Shown: positions 42,151 to 51,184, counted from the stretch's first letter. The stretch is DNA of 64,000 nt from Rathayibacter sp. SW19 (GCF_030866825.1 NZ_CP133020.1:2480001-2544000), one strand, 5' to 3'. Made by a program: numbers and translations. Notes: generated from the letters alone by a model not told the origin.

Positions 42151-42189
42151 CCGCGACGAGGGAGGCCTGGAGGTTAGGACCCGTCGCGG
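42151..42189 (-). promoter_or_regulatory. Hairpin of the leuA leader (candidate attenuator)
   Basis: CCGCGACG (42189-42182 on the minus strand) pairs perfectly with CGTCGCGG (42158-42151) across 23 bases. The 5' arm overlaps codons 6-8 of the Leu-rich leader frame, so a ribosome stalled at its Leu codons would block this stem. No U-run follows, so the output (termination, Rho, or ribosome-site masking) is open. Confidence 0.5.
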
Positions 42190-42206
42190 CAGCTAAGGAG
42201 GAGCAC
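42174..42206 (-). CDS. leuL: Leucine leader peptide of leuA
   Basis: Ten codons, GTG CTC CTC CTT AGC TGC CGC GAC GGG TCC and stop TAA, giving MLLLSCRDGS. Three adjacent Leu codons near the start of a short frame upstream of leuA are the hallmark of transcription attenuation, described for leuA in other actinobacteria. No clear ribosome site precedes the GTG; TGTTAT (42233-42228) may be a -10 box that gives a very short leader. Confidence 0.5.
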   Translation of the reverse strand: MLLLSCRDGS

Positions 42207-42271
42207 ACCGTGGAACACAGTTCGACAATAACACCATGTGCAGGTGTGCGCATACCACCGGCCGTGACTAC

Positions 42272-44794
42272 CTACGAGCGCAGCAGGCGCGCGGCCTGAC
42301 GGACACTGAGCCCGGGAAGATAGGAGCGAACGAGTGCGAGTCCGATTCGCGGCAGGGCGATCGGGTCTGGATACGCCATTAGAAGCGGGCGCAGTTGCGG
42401 ATGGAACTTCCTCTTGAAGCGCAGCAGGGAGCGGAACCCATAGACGGGCTCCAGAGCGCCGCTCAGCGTGCCGAGAAAACGATCGGTTGCGCCTCCCGTG
42501 CCGTCTGCCGGCGAGAGCGAGTGCGCAAGTGGTGCGGCAGACAGACTCATAAACGTTGTGCCGTGCTCGCGCATCCGCTCAGCGGCCTGAGCGATCAGGA
42601 ACTCCATGACCCCGTTCATTCCGCCTGAGCGACGTCGCATGAAGTCCAGGGTCCAGCCGACAATCTCCCCGGACCGGAATGACGGCAGCCAACTGGTAAC
42701 GCCCTGCACGATGCCTTCTTCGTCGATGGCGAGCATCAGAGCGACATCCTGGTCGCGCAACTCGTCAAGCCCACCGAGAGTGAAGCCCATCTCGGGCAGT
42801 TGTTTCTCGGCGATCCATTCCTCGGAAATTTCTGCGAGTTGCGTGGAAACGCCCAGCGGCAACTGCGCGTAGTGCGTCCATTCAGCGCGCAAACCCGCGC
42901 GTGAAGCACGGTTGATCGAGGTGCGGATGTCTTGCATGCTCTTGCCTGTCGTGCTCCACTCCGCAGGGATCACCACTGCTTCTTCGGCAACGACGAGAGT
43001 GCCCCATCCCATTGAGCGGAAAATCGGCTGCAGCTCTGCATCGACGCTGTAGAACACGGGAACCCAGCCGTTGTCGTCACAGAAGCGTGCGAACCTGCCT
43101 ATGAGTTCAGCATCCGGCTGTGTCGTTCCGAATGGGCCACCGGTCGTCACGGCGATCCCGCCGCGCACGCGGTATGCCACGGCACCGGCGCCGGCCGGAT
43201 CGAACCAGTACGAGTTGCCGGCCCAGGTCGTCATGAATGAGAGCGCGTCGCCGCCGGCCGATGCCAACAGGCTGCGTGCGCGCACTGCATCACCGCCGCG
43301 CGCGCCCTGTGCGCGACCCACCAACGGCCCGATCGACGCGAGGAAGATCACCAGCCACAAGGCCGGCCCGACGCCGTGATACGCGAGCCAACCGGCCGGT
43401 GTTGTGGGAAGGAAATTGGGAACCTCTCGATGCAGGAAGGCCACGGGGAGGAAGCGCTCTACGACATCGGCCAACAGATCGAAAAGCGTGAGCGGTCGAC
43501 TGAAGCCGGTGTTCCGCAGTGACCAGCCGGCGCCGACATAGATGGCTGCCAGTGCGACGGCGCCACCGGCTACGGTCACGAGATACCGAGCAATGCTGCG
43601 ACGTGAAGGAAGCACGGTGAAGTTGCGCCGAAATACCACGAGCAATACGGCGATGGCGGCAGGAATCGCTACAGTGGCGGTCAGAGACAGCGTCAAGCCC
43701 CAATAGTGCGCGTTGAGGCTGGGCACCACGTATGGCAACCCGGAGCGGGGCAGGAATCCAAAATAGTAGGCGGCAAGGAGCGCCTCGCCACCGTTCATCG
43801 CAATTCCGAGCCAGACGGCGAATCGGCGCCCCAGCAAGAGACCGAACGCAACCAGCAACAGCGTGAGCAGGGGCAAGATGGAAAGGATGACGGGGCCCGC
43901 GCCGGTGATCCGCTCCAGAGTGATGTTGTGAACGCACACACTGCTGACGGCTAATGCCCTGCAGTCGTCGAGCGGGGACTCCGTGCCGGATCCTCCACTG
44001 TTCATCAGCAGCGCGACGGGCGCAAGCAGCCCGAGCCGAGAACGCGTGAACAAGGCAATCGCCGGCCCGACGGCTGTCACCGCGACGACGGACGCCATCA
44101 GCACCCGGACCTCGTGGTGCGAACTGCGCACCCAGCCGCGCACTCGGGCCGGCGGGCGAAGCAGCAAGCCGAGTCCCCAGCCGGCAGCGACAGCGAATGC
44201 GCGATAGAGGTCGGCCGGTTGCCCGGAATAGAACACGAGCATCAGGGCAACGACAACCGTCAGGACTCGGATGCGTCGACGAACCAGGGCTGTCGTGAAC
44301 GCACTGGATGCCATCAAAGTTCCGGCGATCGCCACGGTCGGATCAACGGTCAGCAGCGTGCGCACGCCGTGCTGCCAGAACGCGTCACCGCTCGAGGTCA
44401 GCACCTGAGCGAAGACGCCGACGACGGTTCCGGCAAACGCTGTGACAACGAACGCGAGCACGGTGCGCCACGTACCCATCGCACGTTCGGCCAAGCCGAT
44501 CAGCAATATCGCGAGCACGATCACGACGACGAGGTCGACGATCCCGCGGCTGAGGAAAACGGCGGTGATCGGACTCCACCAATGTCCCCACAGTCCGAGC
44601 GGGAGATAGCCGGTCGCCAAGGCACGGATCGCACCAGGCGCTCTGCCGAAGATCGATCCTGTGGCCAGGGCCGTGGCGAGCAGCAGCAGTGCTACTGCGA
44701 GTGTGAACGGCTCACCGGTGACGCGGCGCAGCAGAAACCGGCCGAATCGAGCGATCCGCGCCGTTTCGGCGGACGCGGGGGCGGCATCCGTCAT
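42272..44794 (-). CDS. MprF-like aminoacyl-phosphatidylglycerol synthase (rhomboid-like + DUF2156)
   Basis: 840 residues. N-terminal part with 12 or more membrane helices, of which the first six resemble an inactive rhomboid fold (GHWWSPITAVFLSRG, VAIAGTLMASSAF lacking a catalytic Ser). The C-terminal 300 residues are the DUF2156/LPG synthase acyltransferase domain with GDPF-like TTGGPFGTTQPDAEL and FSVDAELQPIF-like strands. Enzymes of this family transfer Lys or Ala from tRNA to phosphatidylglycerol and lower the surface negative charge. ATG 44794 with GGGGGA seven bases upstream. Amino-acid specificity unknown. The esterase gene precedes it on the same strand. Confidence 0.88.
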   Translation of the reverse strand: MTDAAPASAETARIARFGRFLLRRVTGEPFTLAVALLLLATALATGSIFGRAPGAIRALATGYLPLGLWGHWWSPITAVFLSRGIVDLVVVIVLAILLIGLAERAMGTWRTVLAFVVTAFAGTVVGVFAQVLTSSGDAFWQHGVRTLLTVDPTVAIAGTLMASSAFTTALVRRRIRVLTVVVALMLVFYSGQPADLYRAFAVAAGWGLGLLLRPPARVRGWVRSSHHEVRVLMASVVAVTAVGPAIALFTRSRLGLLAPVALLMNSGGSGTESPLDDCRALAVSSVCVHNITLERITGAGPVILSILPLLTLLLVAFGLLLGRRFAVWLGIAMNGGEALLAAYYFGFLPRSGLPYVVPSLNAHYWGLTLSLTATVAIPAAIAVLLVVFRRNFTVLPSRRSIARYLVTVAGGAVALAAIYVGAGWSLRNTGFSRPLTLFDLLADVVERFLPVAFLHREVPNFLPTTPAGWLAYHGVGPALWLVIFLASIGPLVGRAQGARGGDAVRARSLLASAGGDALSFMTTWAGNSYWFDPAGAGAVAYRVRGGIAVTTGGPFGTTQPDAELIGRFARFCDDNGWVPVFYSVDAELQPIFRSMGWGTLVVAEEAVVIPAEWSTTGKSMQDIRTSINRASRAGLRAEWTHYAQLPLGVSTQLAEISEEWIAEKQLPEMGFTLGGLDELRDQDVALMLAIDEEGIVQGVTSWLPSFRSGEIVGWTLDFMRRRSGGMNGVMEFLIAQAAERMREHGTTFMSLSAAPLAHSLSPADGTGGATDRFLGTLSGALEPVYGFRSLLRFKRKFHPQLRPLLMAYPDPIALPRIGLALVRSYLPGLSVRQAARLLRS

Positions 44795-44852
44795 CAGCAT
44801 CCCCCTGTCTTCACAGCCCTATCTTCACAGATGCGAAGAGTGCGACCACCCC

Positions 44853-46142
44853 TCACAGCCCCATTCGATCCGCAAGCGTCGGCAGTGCCGTCTTCAGGAC
44901 GTAGCGCACCGTGTTCCAGTCGTGCGACGACCCCGGCGCTGAAATCCACTGCGTCGTCATACCCGCCGCATTCGCCGCTGACATGGTCGTGCGCTGGAAC
45001 GCGGTGTACTTTGCGTCTTTGCTTCCGACCCCGAAGATCGCATACGAGTGCACGTACGGAGCATTCTGCTTCATGATCGTCATCGGCTTCGCCTGATCGT
45101 ATGCGAGGACCGAGCCATGGAACGCTTTGGACACGGTATCTGAGCCGATCGTCGGCTCCAATTCGCCGGAAATGCTGAGAATCGAGCCGAACAGCTTCGG
45201 GTCTGCGGCCCCGAACTGCATTGCGCACGTCGCGCCCTGCGAAAATCCGGCAACCGCCCATGCGGATGCGCCGCTTGCGACGTGCAGGTGACTATTGATC
45301 CAACGCGGAACGTCAACGGTGAGGTAGGTCGCAGAATTTCCGAGCGGCGAATTCACGCACATTGGATTCTGACCAGCGTTGCCCAATTGGTCGGGAACGA
45401 CCACGATCGGCGCCAGCCCGTGATGTTGGGCCGCGTAGGCGTTCAGCACCACTTCAGTGCGCGCAAGCGTGAACATTTCTGCGGGAAAGCCTGGCTGACC
45501 GGACATCATTTCGATCACCGGCAAGGCTGGCGGATTCTTCGTCAACGCGGCAGGCGGTAGATACACCTCGCCGTTGCGAGCCGCGAAATGCGAGGTCGTC
45601 GCCGGAATGTCGACCGCGCGCACCTGCCCGGTGCGCGGCATCTTCGCCGGTGCTTGCCAGACCGCTGCGAGGTCCTCCTGCAGCGGCCCGGCGTGCTGAT
45701 CGAGTTGTTGCGCGGTTGCGGCCGGATACGGATTCGTGAACAGCGCATCGCGCAGATTCGGATACGCACCGAAGTCGACATTGATGCCGGCGGCCATCGT
45801 GATCAGGAATACTCCGACGCTGACGACGGCGACGACCTTTCGCCACAGGCCCGACCTCCACAGATTGACAACGGCGAGACCGATCCCGGCACCGCCGAGC
45901 GTCACCCACATTTTGGTGACGTCCGTCAGCGGTAACCCGAAGGTGTTGAACACGTCGCTGGTCAGCCAGCCCGCAAGGAATCCGATGGTGCCCCCCACCA
46001 GGATGCCGATGAGCGAGATCCGAACCCACCGCGCCGTCGGTTTCCTGAGGATCAGCACCAGAACGAAGGCTGCTGCGATCGCATACAGCACGACCAGGAA
46101 CGGTGCCCGATCGATGTGAACCGAGAGCAACCAGGCTGGCAC
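44853..46142 (-). CDS. Membrane-anchored alpha/beta-hydrolase (esterase family)
   Basis: About 429 residues. Four N-terminal membrane helices (to about residue 130), then an extracytoplasmic esterase domain of the Esterase/antigen-85-like family with nucleophile elbow GFSQGATC and a C-terminal catalytic His in GSSHDW. GTG 46142 with AAGGAG eight bases upstream fits better than TTG 46166. It precedes the MprF-like gene by 58 bases on the same strand. In other Gram-positives a secreted esterase beside an aminoacyl-PG synthase removes the amino acid again; that role is inferred here. Confidence 0.85.
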   Translation of the reverse strand: MPAWLLSVHIDRAPFLVVLYAIAAAFVLVLILRKPTARWVRISLIGILVGGTIGFLAGWLTSDVFNTFGLPLTDVTKMWVTLGGAGIGLAVVNLWRSGLWRKVVAVVSVGVFLITMAAGINVDFGAYPNLRDALFTNPYPAATAQQLDQHAGPLQEDLAAVWQAPAKMPRTGQVRAVDIPATTSHFAARNGEVYLPPAALTKNPPALPVIEMMSGQPGFPAEMFTLARTEVVLNAYAAQHHGLAPIVVVPDQLGNAGQNPMCVNSPLGNSATYLTVDVPRWINSHLHVASGASAWAVAGFSQGATCAMQFGAADPKLFGSILSISGELEPTIGSDTVSKAFHGSVLAYDQAKPMTIMKQNAPYVHSYAIFGVGSKDAKYTAFQRTTMSAANAAGMTTQWISAPGSSHDWNTVRYVLKTALPTLADRMGL

Positions 46143-46271
46143 GACGAACACTCCTTCCAATGGCAACGACTCATTATCGAAGACCTGCCTGGAACACAGC
46201 GGACGGTAAGTGCAGCCGGGGCGAACTCCCAGGAAGTCGCGACCATCACCACAGAAAGCAGGTCGACTGGC

Positions 46272-46328
46272 CCGCTTTTTGCGAATCAGTCCGCTTTTTG
46301 CGAATCAGTCCGCTTTTTGCGAATCAGT
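46272..46328. repeat. Tandem array, 3 x 19 bp, at the stop of the FtsX-like gene
   Basis: CCGCTTTTTGCGAATCAGT is repeated three times without change (46272, 46291, 46310). The permease stop codon (46324-46326) is in the last unit. With 19-bp units the TGA on the minus strand falls into all three frames. Confidence 0.9.
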
Positions 46329-47727
46329 CTGCTGCGAGCGCGGCGACTGGGGCAACGGATACAGCGCGACGCGCCGGCGCGATCGCAGCGGTCACCGCCA
46401 GCGCGGCGGCCGCGATCGCCGCGATCAGAAACATCGTCCACGGAATTGCCGGCGCGAGCAATCCTCCTCCCGGCAGTGAACCGAGTAAAGACTGCGCGCC
46501 GGCCCAACCGTACACAGTGCCGAGTACGAGGCCCGCGACGACCGATGCGACCGTCAGTTGTGCGCTCTCTGCAAGGATCATGATCCGCGCCTGGCGCGCG
46601 CTGAAGCCGAGCGCTCGGAGGAGGCCCAACTCTCTCGTTCGCTGCAGAACGCTCAGCGACAGATTGTTCACAACGCCGACGGCGGCGATCAGTGCGGAAA
46701 ATCCAACCAGAATGCTGAAGACCGTCACGGTTACGGTGAGCACGGTGTTCACACCGCTGTCGGCATACAGTCCTGGCGCGGCGCGCTGCGAGGCGAGGAT
46801 CGCATTCTGATAGCACTGGGCGGCGACCGAGAACATCGTGACGAGCGTTACGCCGATGACCAGCCCCACGCTCGTTCGTGCGCTGCGCTCTGGATACCGG
46901 TGCGTGTTTGCTGCCGCAAGGCGTGCTGGCGCACTGGAGCCGAGAGCGCGACCGACGACGTGAAGAACGGGCGGCATGAACCGGTTGGCCCCGGCAACGA
47001 GTCCGCCGAAGGACATCAATCCGCCGAGGAGCGCGATCAGTAATCCGGCCGGCGATCGCATGCCGATCACGATGCCCGCGGCCAACAAGGCGAAGCCCGC
47101 TCCCATCATGACAAGGCAGACCACGAGACGGAGCCGGGAGCCGGTGCTGTCCTCGCGTGAGGCGGGAGTGCTGGCCCCGACCGCCTGCAACGGGCTGACC
47201 GACAGCACACGGCGCGAGCCGATCCAAGCGGCCCACCATGTGGTCAGCAAAACAACGATCGCCGGGACCAGGATCACCGCAGTCACGAACGGGTACGGCA
47301 GGTCAGGCAGCAATCCGATGCCGATCAGAATCCGCACGCCGACGACGACGACCACGATGCCCGAGAGCGCCCCGATGACGGCACCGAGCGCTCCGACTAA
47401 CAGGCCTTCGCGCGCGACAGAGCGGCGCAACGCCACTGAACTCGAGCCGATCAGCCGATAGAGAGCGAGCGTGCGCGCCCGACCGGCCACGATGGTCGCG
47501 AACGTGTTGGTGATGACCAACGCGCCGACGTAAACCGCGATCACAATGAATACGGCGGCAACAAGCATCAAGTCAAGCTGCACTGACCCATGTTCTGCCA
47601 GTCTCGACCGCTCGATAGAGGTCGACAGCACCCCGGTGCCGAGCAGCAGAATGACGCCGAATGCTGAACTCAACGCCGCAACGAGGATGCTCGAGGCGTG
47701 ACCGCGCCGCACCATCCGCACACTCAC
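46324..47727 (-). CDS. ABC exporter permease (MacB/FtsX family)
   Basis: 467 residues with about eight membrane helices and two FtsX core domains. The segments RTRELGLLRALGFSARQARIM and ARTLALYRLIGSSSVALRR are the coupling-helix motifs of MacB/BceB-like permeases. No large extracellular domain of the BceB kind is present. Overlaps the ATPase gene by four bases. Probably moves a lipid, peptide or antibiotic from the membrane by mechanotransmission; substrate unknown. Confidence 0.9.
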   Translation of the reverse strand: MSVRMVRRGHASSILVAALSSAFGVILLLGTGVLSTSIERSRLAEHGSVQLDLMLVAAVFIVIAVYVGALVITNTFATIVAGRARTLALYRLIGSSSVALRRSVAREGLLVGALGAVIGALSGIVVVVVGVRILIGIGLLPDLPYPFVTAVILVPAIVVLLTTWWAAWIGSRRVLSVSPLQAVGASTPASREDSTGSRLRLVVCLVMMGAGFALLAAGIVIGMRSPAGLLIALLGGLMSFGGLVAGANRFMPPVLHVVGRALGSSAPARLAAANTHRYPERSARTSVGLVIGVTLVTMFSVAAQCYQNAILASQRAAPGLYADSGVNTVLTVTVTVFSILVGFSALIAAVGVVNNLSLSVLQRTRELGLLRALGFSARQARIMILAESAQLTVASVVAGLVLGTVYGWAGAQSLLGSLPGGGLLAPAIPWTMFLIAAIAAAALAVTAAIAPARRAVSVAPVAALAAD

Positions 47728-48485
47728 GCGACGGCCTCCAAGCTCAGCATCAACTCCGAGATCTCGGACGGCATCGCCCTGCCTGTCTCGTGTGCCACCG
47801 CCCCATCGGCAAGGAACACGATCCGATCGGCATAGCTTGCTGCAATCGGGTCGTGCGTGACCAAAGCGATGCTTTGCCCATATTCCGTGCAGGAAGCAGC
47901 CAGCAGGGCCAGCACCTCACGGCCGCTGCGGGAATCGAGGTTGCCGGTCGGCTCGTCTGCGAAAATCAGCTCGGGGCGCGTCACGAGCGCACGCGCAATC
48001 GCGACACGCTGCTGTTGACCGCCGGAGAGCTCATGCGGGCGATGCCGGAGACGATCTCGCAGTCCGAGCGAATCGACCAGCTGATTGATCCACGCGGTCT
48101 CCCCATCAGTCGGCTGGCGTCCATCGAGTTCGAACGGAAGCGTGATGTTCGTGAGCACGTCGAGAGTGGGCACCAGATTGAACGCCTGGAACACGAAGCC
48201 GACACGACGTCGGCGCAGCAACGTCAACTCAGAGTCGCGGAGCGCGGTGATCTCAGTGTCGCCAAGCCATGCCCGACCGGAGGTCAGAGTGTCCAGCCCC
48301 GCCATGATGTGCATCAGAGTCGACTTTCCGGACCCGCTTGGACCCATGATTGCCGTGAACCGTCCGCGTTCGATTCCCAATGACAATTCGTTCAGCGCTA
48401 GGACGCCCCCTTCACCGCTTCCATAGAATTTTGTGGCGTGCGCGAGCCGCGCGACGAGGCCGAGGCTTGTTGTCGTGATCTGCAT
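47724..48485 (-). CDS. ABC exporter ATP-binding protein (MacB/LolD family)
   Basis: 253 residues. Walker A GPSGSGKST, signature LSGGQQQRVAIARAL, Walker B LIFADEPTGNLD (the PTGNLDS motif of the MacB/LolD class) and switch VTHDP. Start ATG 48485. Coupled to the permease by a four-base overlap and preceded on the same strand, 94 bases away, by the response-regulator gene, the usual order of a sensed exporter. Confidence 0.93.
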   Translation of the reverse strand: MQITTTSLGLVARLAHATKFYGSGEGGVLALNELSLGIERGRFTAIMGPSGSGKSTLMHIMAGLDTLTSGRAWLGDTEITALRDSELTLLRRRRVGFVFQAFNLVPTLDVLTNITLPFELDGRQPTDGETAWINQLVDSLGLRDRLRHRPHELSGGQQQRVAIARALVTRPELIFADEPTGNLDSRSGREVLALLAASCTEYGQSIALVTHDPIAASYADRIVFLADGAVAHETGRAMPSEISELMLSLEAVA

Positions 48486-48579
48486 GCCTCAACGGTAGGT
48501 TCGCGGCCCCGGGGCGCGAATCATGCGCAGGAGTGACCTTGCATCCATCCCGAGCATGAGATCTGCGTGGCGCGCTCGG

Positions 48580-49248
48580 TCAGCGAACCAGTCCGTGCTC
48601 GAACGCGTACACGACCAGCTGCACCCGATCCCGCAGACGCAACTTCGCGAGAATCCGGCTGATGTGCGTCTTGACGGTGGCCTCACTGAGAAACTCGCCT
48701 GCGGCGATCTCGCCATTGCTGAGGCCCCGAGCGGCCAACGCGAAGATCTCGTGCTCGCGTGCGGTGAGGCCGCTGAACGAAGCTGGCACCGGCACGGGCG
48801 CATTCGATGCAAAATGCTCGAACAACGCCCGCGTGGCGCCCGCTGCGATAACGGCGCTGCCCGAATGAACGGTACGGATCGCGGCGAGCAGGAACTCGGG
48901 GTCTGCGTCCTTCAAGACGAACCCGCTCGCTCCAGCGCGAATCGCGCGCGCCGCCGCTTCATCGAGATCGAACGTGGTGAGCACGATGACCCGCGGCGCG
49001 GTAACGGAGCGCCGCGTGGCCGAAGCGAAGATCGCCTGAGTTGATGCGATTCCGTCCATCACGGGCATCCGGATGTCCATCAGCACGACGTCCGGGTGCG
49101 CGGAGGCGACCATGGCGACGCCGTCCAAGCCGTCACCCGCCTCACCGACGAATTGCAGGTCGGATTGGGAGGACACCAGCATGCGGATCCCCGCGCGAAA
49201 CAGCACCTGATCGTCGACCAGACCGACCCTGATTGGAGAGCCGCTCAT
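48580..49248 (-). CDS. LuxR/NarL family response regulator
   Basis: 222 residues. Receiver with phospho-acceptor Asp58 (HPDVVLMDIRMPVMDG) and a LuxR-type helix-turn-helix (LTAREHEIFALAARGLSNGEIA). LiaR/VraR-like architecture. It starts directly at the kinase stop codon (48580-49248 against 49249), so the pair is translated together. Its likely target is the exporter operon that follows and perhaps the mprF-like genes. Confidence 0.94.
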   Translation of the reverse strand: MSGSPIRVGLVDDQVLFRAGIRMLVSSQSDLQFVGEAGDGLDGVAMVASAHPDVVLMDIRMPVMDGIASTQAIFASATRRSVTAPRVIVLTTFDLDEAAARAIRAGASGFVLKDADPEFLLAAIRTVHSGSAVIAAGATRALFEHFASNAPVPVPASFSGLTAREHEIFALAARGLSNGEIAAGEFLSEATVKTHISRILAKLRLRDRVQLVVYAFEHGLVR

Positions 49249-51111
49249 TTACAGCCCCTCCTGTGCGCGCATCGGCACTGTCGGCACCGATGCTTCAACG
49301 ACGAACACGCCGCTGTTGGCAGCGGCCCTCAGCGCTCCGCCCGCGAGCAACGCACGCTCCCGCATCCCGGGCAGGCCGTGCCCGTCGGCCCCAGCTGGCC
49401 GACCGCGGTCGTTCGCACTGCCATGCTCGTCGAGCTCGTTCTCAATGTGTAGGTCGACGCTCTCACTCTGCCAGTCCAAGCGCAAGATCACCGGGCCATC
49501 CGACCGCCCGTGCCGCAGCGCGTTCGTCAGTCCCTCCTGCGCGATGCGGAAGAGCGCCAGTTGCGCAGCGGCTCCCACCGGACGCGCCTGTCCGCTGTCG
49601 CTCCGTGTCACATGCAGCCCCGCGGCCGTCAACTGATCGATCAGAGGGTCGAGGTCGGAAAGCCCCGGTTGCGGTCCGGCGAGCTCGTCATGTCGCAGCT
49701 CCGCGAGAAGAACACGCACATCCCCGAGCGCGTCTCTCGCCGTTGTGGCGATCTGCTTCAGCGCTTCATCGACGGATTCCGGATCGGTGCGCCCGGCGTA
49801 GCGCGCACCGTCCGCCTGGGCGATCACCACCGCGAGAGAATGCGCGACGACATCGTGCATATCCCGAGCGATCCTTGTGCGCTCCTGTTCGACGGCAACG
49901 TCCGCGCGAGCACGCTGTTCCTCCTCTTCGGCCACCCTGAGTGCGCGACGGCCCTCTCCCGCGCGACGCCAGGTGCGTGCCAGCAACCCGAGGAGCCACG
50001 AAACTCCCAAAACAGACAGCGATGTGATCAGGAGAAACCCGAATTCCAGGGCGAGCGATCCTGCCTGCCGCAACGCCACGGCCCGGTAGCTCACTTCCAA
50101 GGTCGAGTACAGCGTGAGGTAGCCGGCCGCGACGAGCGAACCGAGCCCGACCGAAGCCAATCCTGCCCACCGTGTGATCGACTCGCCGTACGCCGCGCTC
50201 GCGTACAGAACCGCGAGCACCGCGAGGTCGCTCACCTGTGTTGAGGATCCCGTCAGCATCTGGGCGATGGCACCCACCCAGACCAGACCGAGAGCGACAG
50301 GAGGCGACAGCCGGCGAAGCGCGAGCGCCGCGGCGAATACGACGACCGCGACGGCGTGAGCACCGACCTGCGACACGACCACCAGGCAGCCGAACAGGAA
50401 CACGACGGCGACGACGATGTCGGCCGTCAGCTGTGCGGGCTTGAGTGAACGAACGAGGGCCGAGTGATCGTCATCGGCATCCGGCGATGATGCCGCGCTC
50501 GGCACGGCTAGCCAGACCAGGAGCGAGGGCACGTCGGTGCCCGATCGACCGCGCTGCCGCGAGATCAGCAAACCAACCAGCCACGCCACGACCAATCCGA
50601 TTGCGAACACGGCGACGCGCAGCACAAGTCCGAATGCCTCGGAAAGCACGGCGGGCGCACCGGTAGCGCTCGGCACAGCAGGCAGGCCAGGCTCCATCCC
50701 GAGCACCGCGATCAGCCCACCCATCAGCACAGCGGATGCTAGTGCCAGCCAGCGAACCACGGCGCCACCGTGAGCCGTCACGCCGAGAATGATCGCCATC
50801 AACCCCACGTAGCCGGGCCATGCCAGTGCAGCCGGGAGAGAGGAGACGTCCGCGCGGTCCCATACAACCGCCAGCCACGCGATACCGAGTGCAACCGGCG
50901 GCGCTACTCGAGACAGTGCCAACGCCGCACTCACGAGCACCAGCACCAGCAGAACTTCCGGTTGGATCGGCAGGGTCAACGCCAGCCAGCCGCCGAACAG
51001 CACGATGGCGACGAGCGGTTCGAGCACCCAGCGATAGGCAGAAAGCGTCACACGCACGCTTCCACCGTACGATGCGGCAGCGGTCGCCATCGCCGATTCC
51101 GGTGAAATCAT
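49249..51111 (-). CDS. Sensor histidine kinase with duplicated membrane sensor module
   Basis: About 620 residues. Two similar membrane blocks precede the kinase: the first contains LSRVAPPVALGIAWLAVVWD and the second LRRLSPPVALGLVWVGAIAQ, each followed by a set of helices ending in a basic juxtamembrane turn. Then HisKA_3 with RIARDMHDVVAHSLAV and a short HATPase (GHGLPGMRERALLAGG). Start is uncertain: ATG 51111 is given; GTG 51051 has a better ribosome site (GGTGGA). The even longer open frame is made of the 15-bp repeat and is rejected. Confidence 0.88.
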   Translation of the reverse strand: MISPESAMATAAASYGGSVRVTLSAYRWVLEPLVAIVLFGGWLALTLPIQPEVLLVLVLVSAALALSRVAPPVALGIAWLAVVWDRADVSSLPAALAWPGYVGLMAIILGVTAHGGAVVRWLALASAVLMGGLIAVLGMEPGLPAVPSATGAPAVLSEAFGLVLRVAVFAIGLVVAWLVGLLISRQRGRSGTDVPSLLVWLAVPSAASSPDADDDHSALVRSLKPAQLTADIVVAVVFLFGCLVVVSQVGAHAVAVVVFAAALALRRLSPPVALGLVWVGAIAQMLTGSSTQVSDLAVLAVLYASAAYGESITRWAGLASVGLGSLVAAGYLTLYSTLEVSYRAVALRQAGSLALEFGFLLITSLSVLGVSWLLGLLARTWRRAGEGRRALRVAEEEEQRARADVAVEQERTRIARDMHDVVAHSLAVVIAQADGARYAGRTDPESVDEALKQIATTARDALGDVRVLLAELRHDELAGPQPGLSDLDPLIDQLTAAGLHVTRSDSGQARPVGAAAQLALFRIAQEGLTNALRHGRSDGPVILRLDWQSESVDLHIENELDEHGSANDRGRPAGADGHGLPGMRERALLAGGALRAAANSGVFVVEASVPTVPMRAQEGL

Positions 51112-51124
51112 CCGCCCGATGTAT

Positions 51125-51184
51125 GCCGGCCCAGCTTTTGCCGGTTCAGCTTTTGCCGGCCCAGCTTTTGCCGGTTCAGAAGCC
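51125..51184. repeat. Tandem array, 4 x 15 bp, at the stop of era
   Basis: GCCGGCCCAGCTTTT and GCCGGTTCAGCTTTT alternate (51125, 51140, 51155), followed by GCCGGTTCAGAAGCC at 51170. The era stop codon (51176-51178) is in the last unit and an identical in-frame TGA recurs 30 bases further. It occupies the gap between era and the kinase gene. Confidence 0.88.

Noticed and set aside
42035..42253. 72-codon minus-strand frame across the leuA leader
   Set aside because: Its middle is only the translation of the 15-bp array (GLSNG-type pentapeptides), and it overlaps the leuA start; the ten-codon Leu frame is the better explanation.
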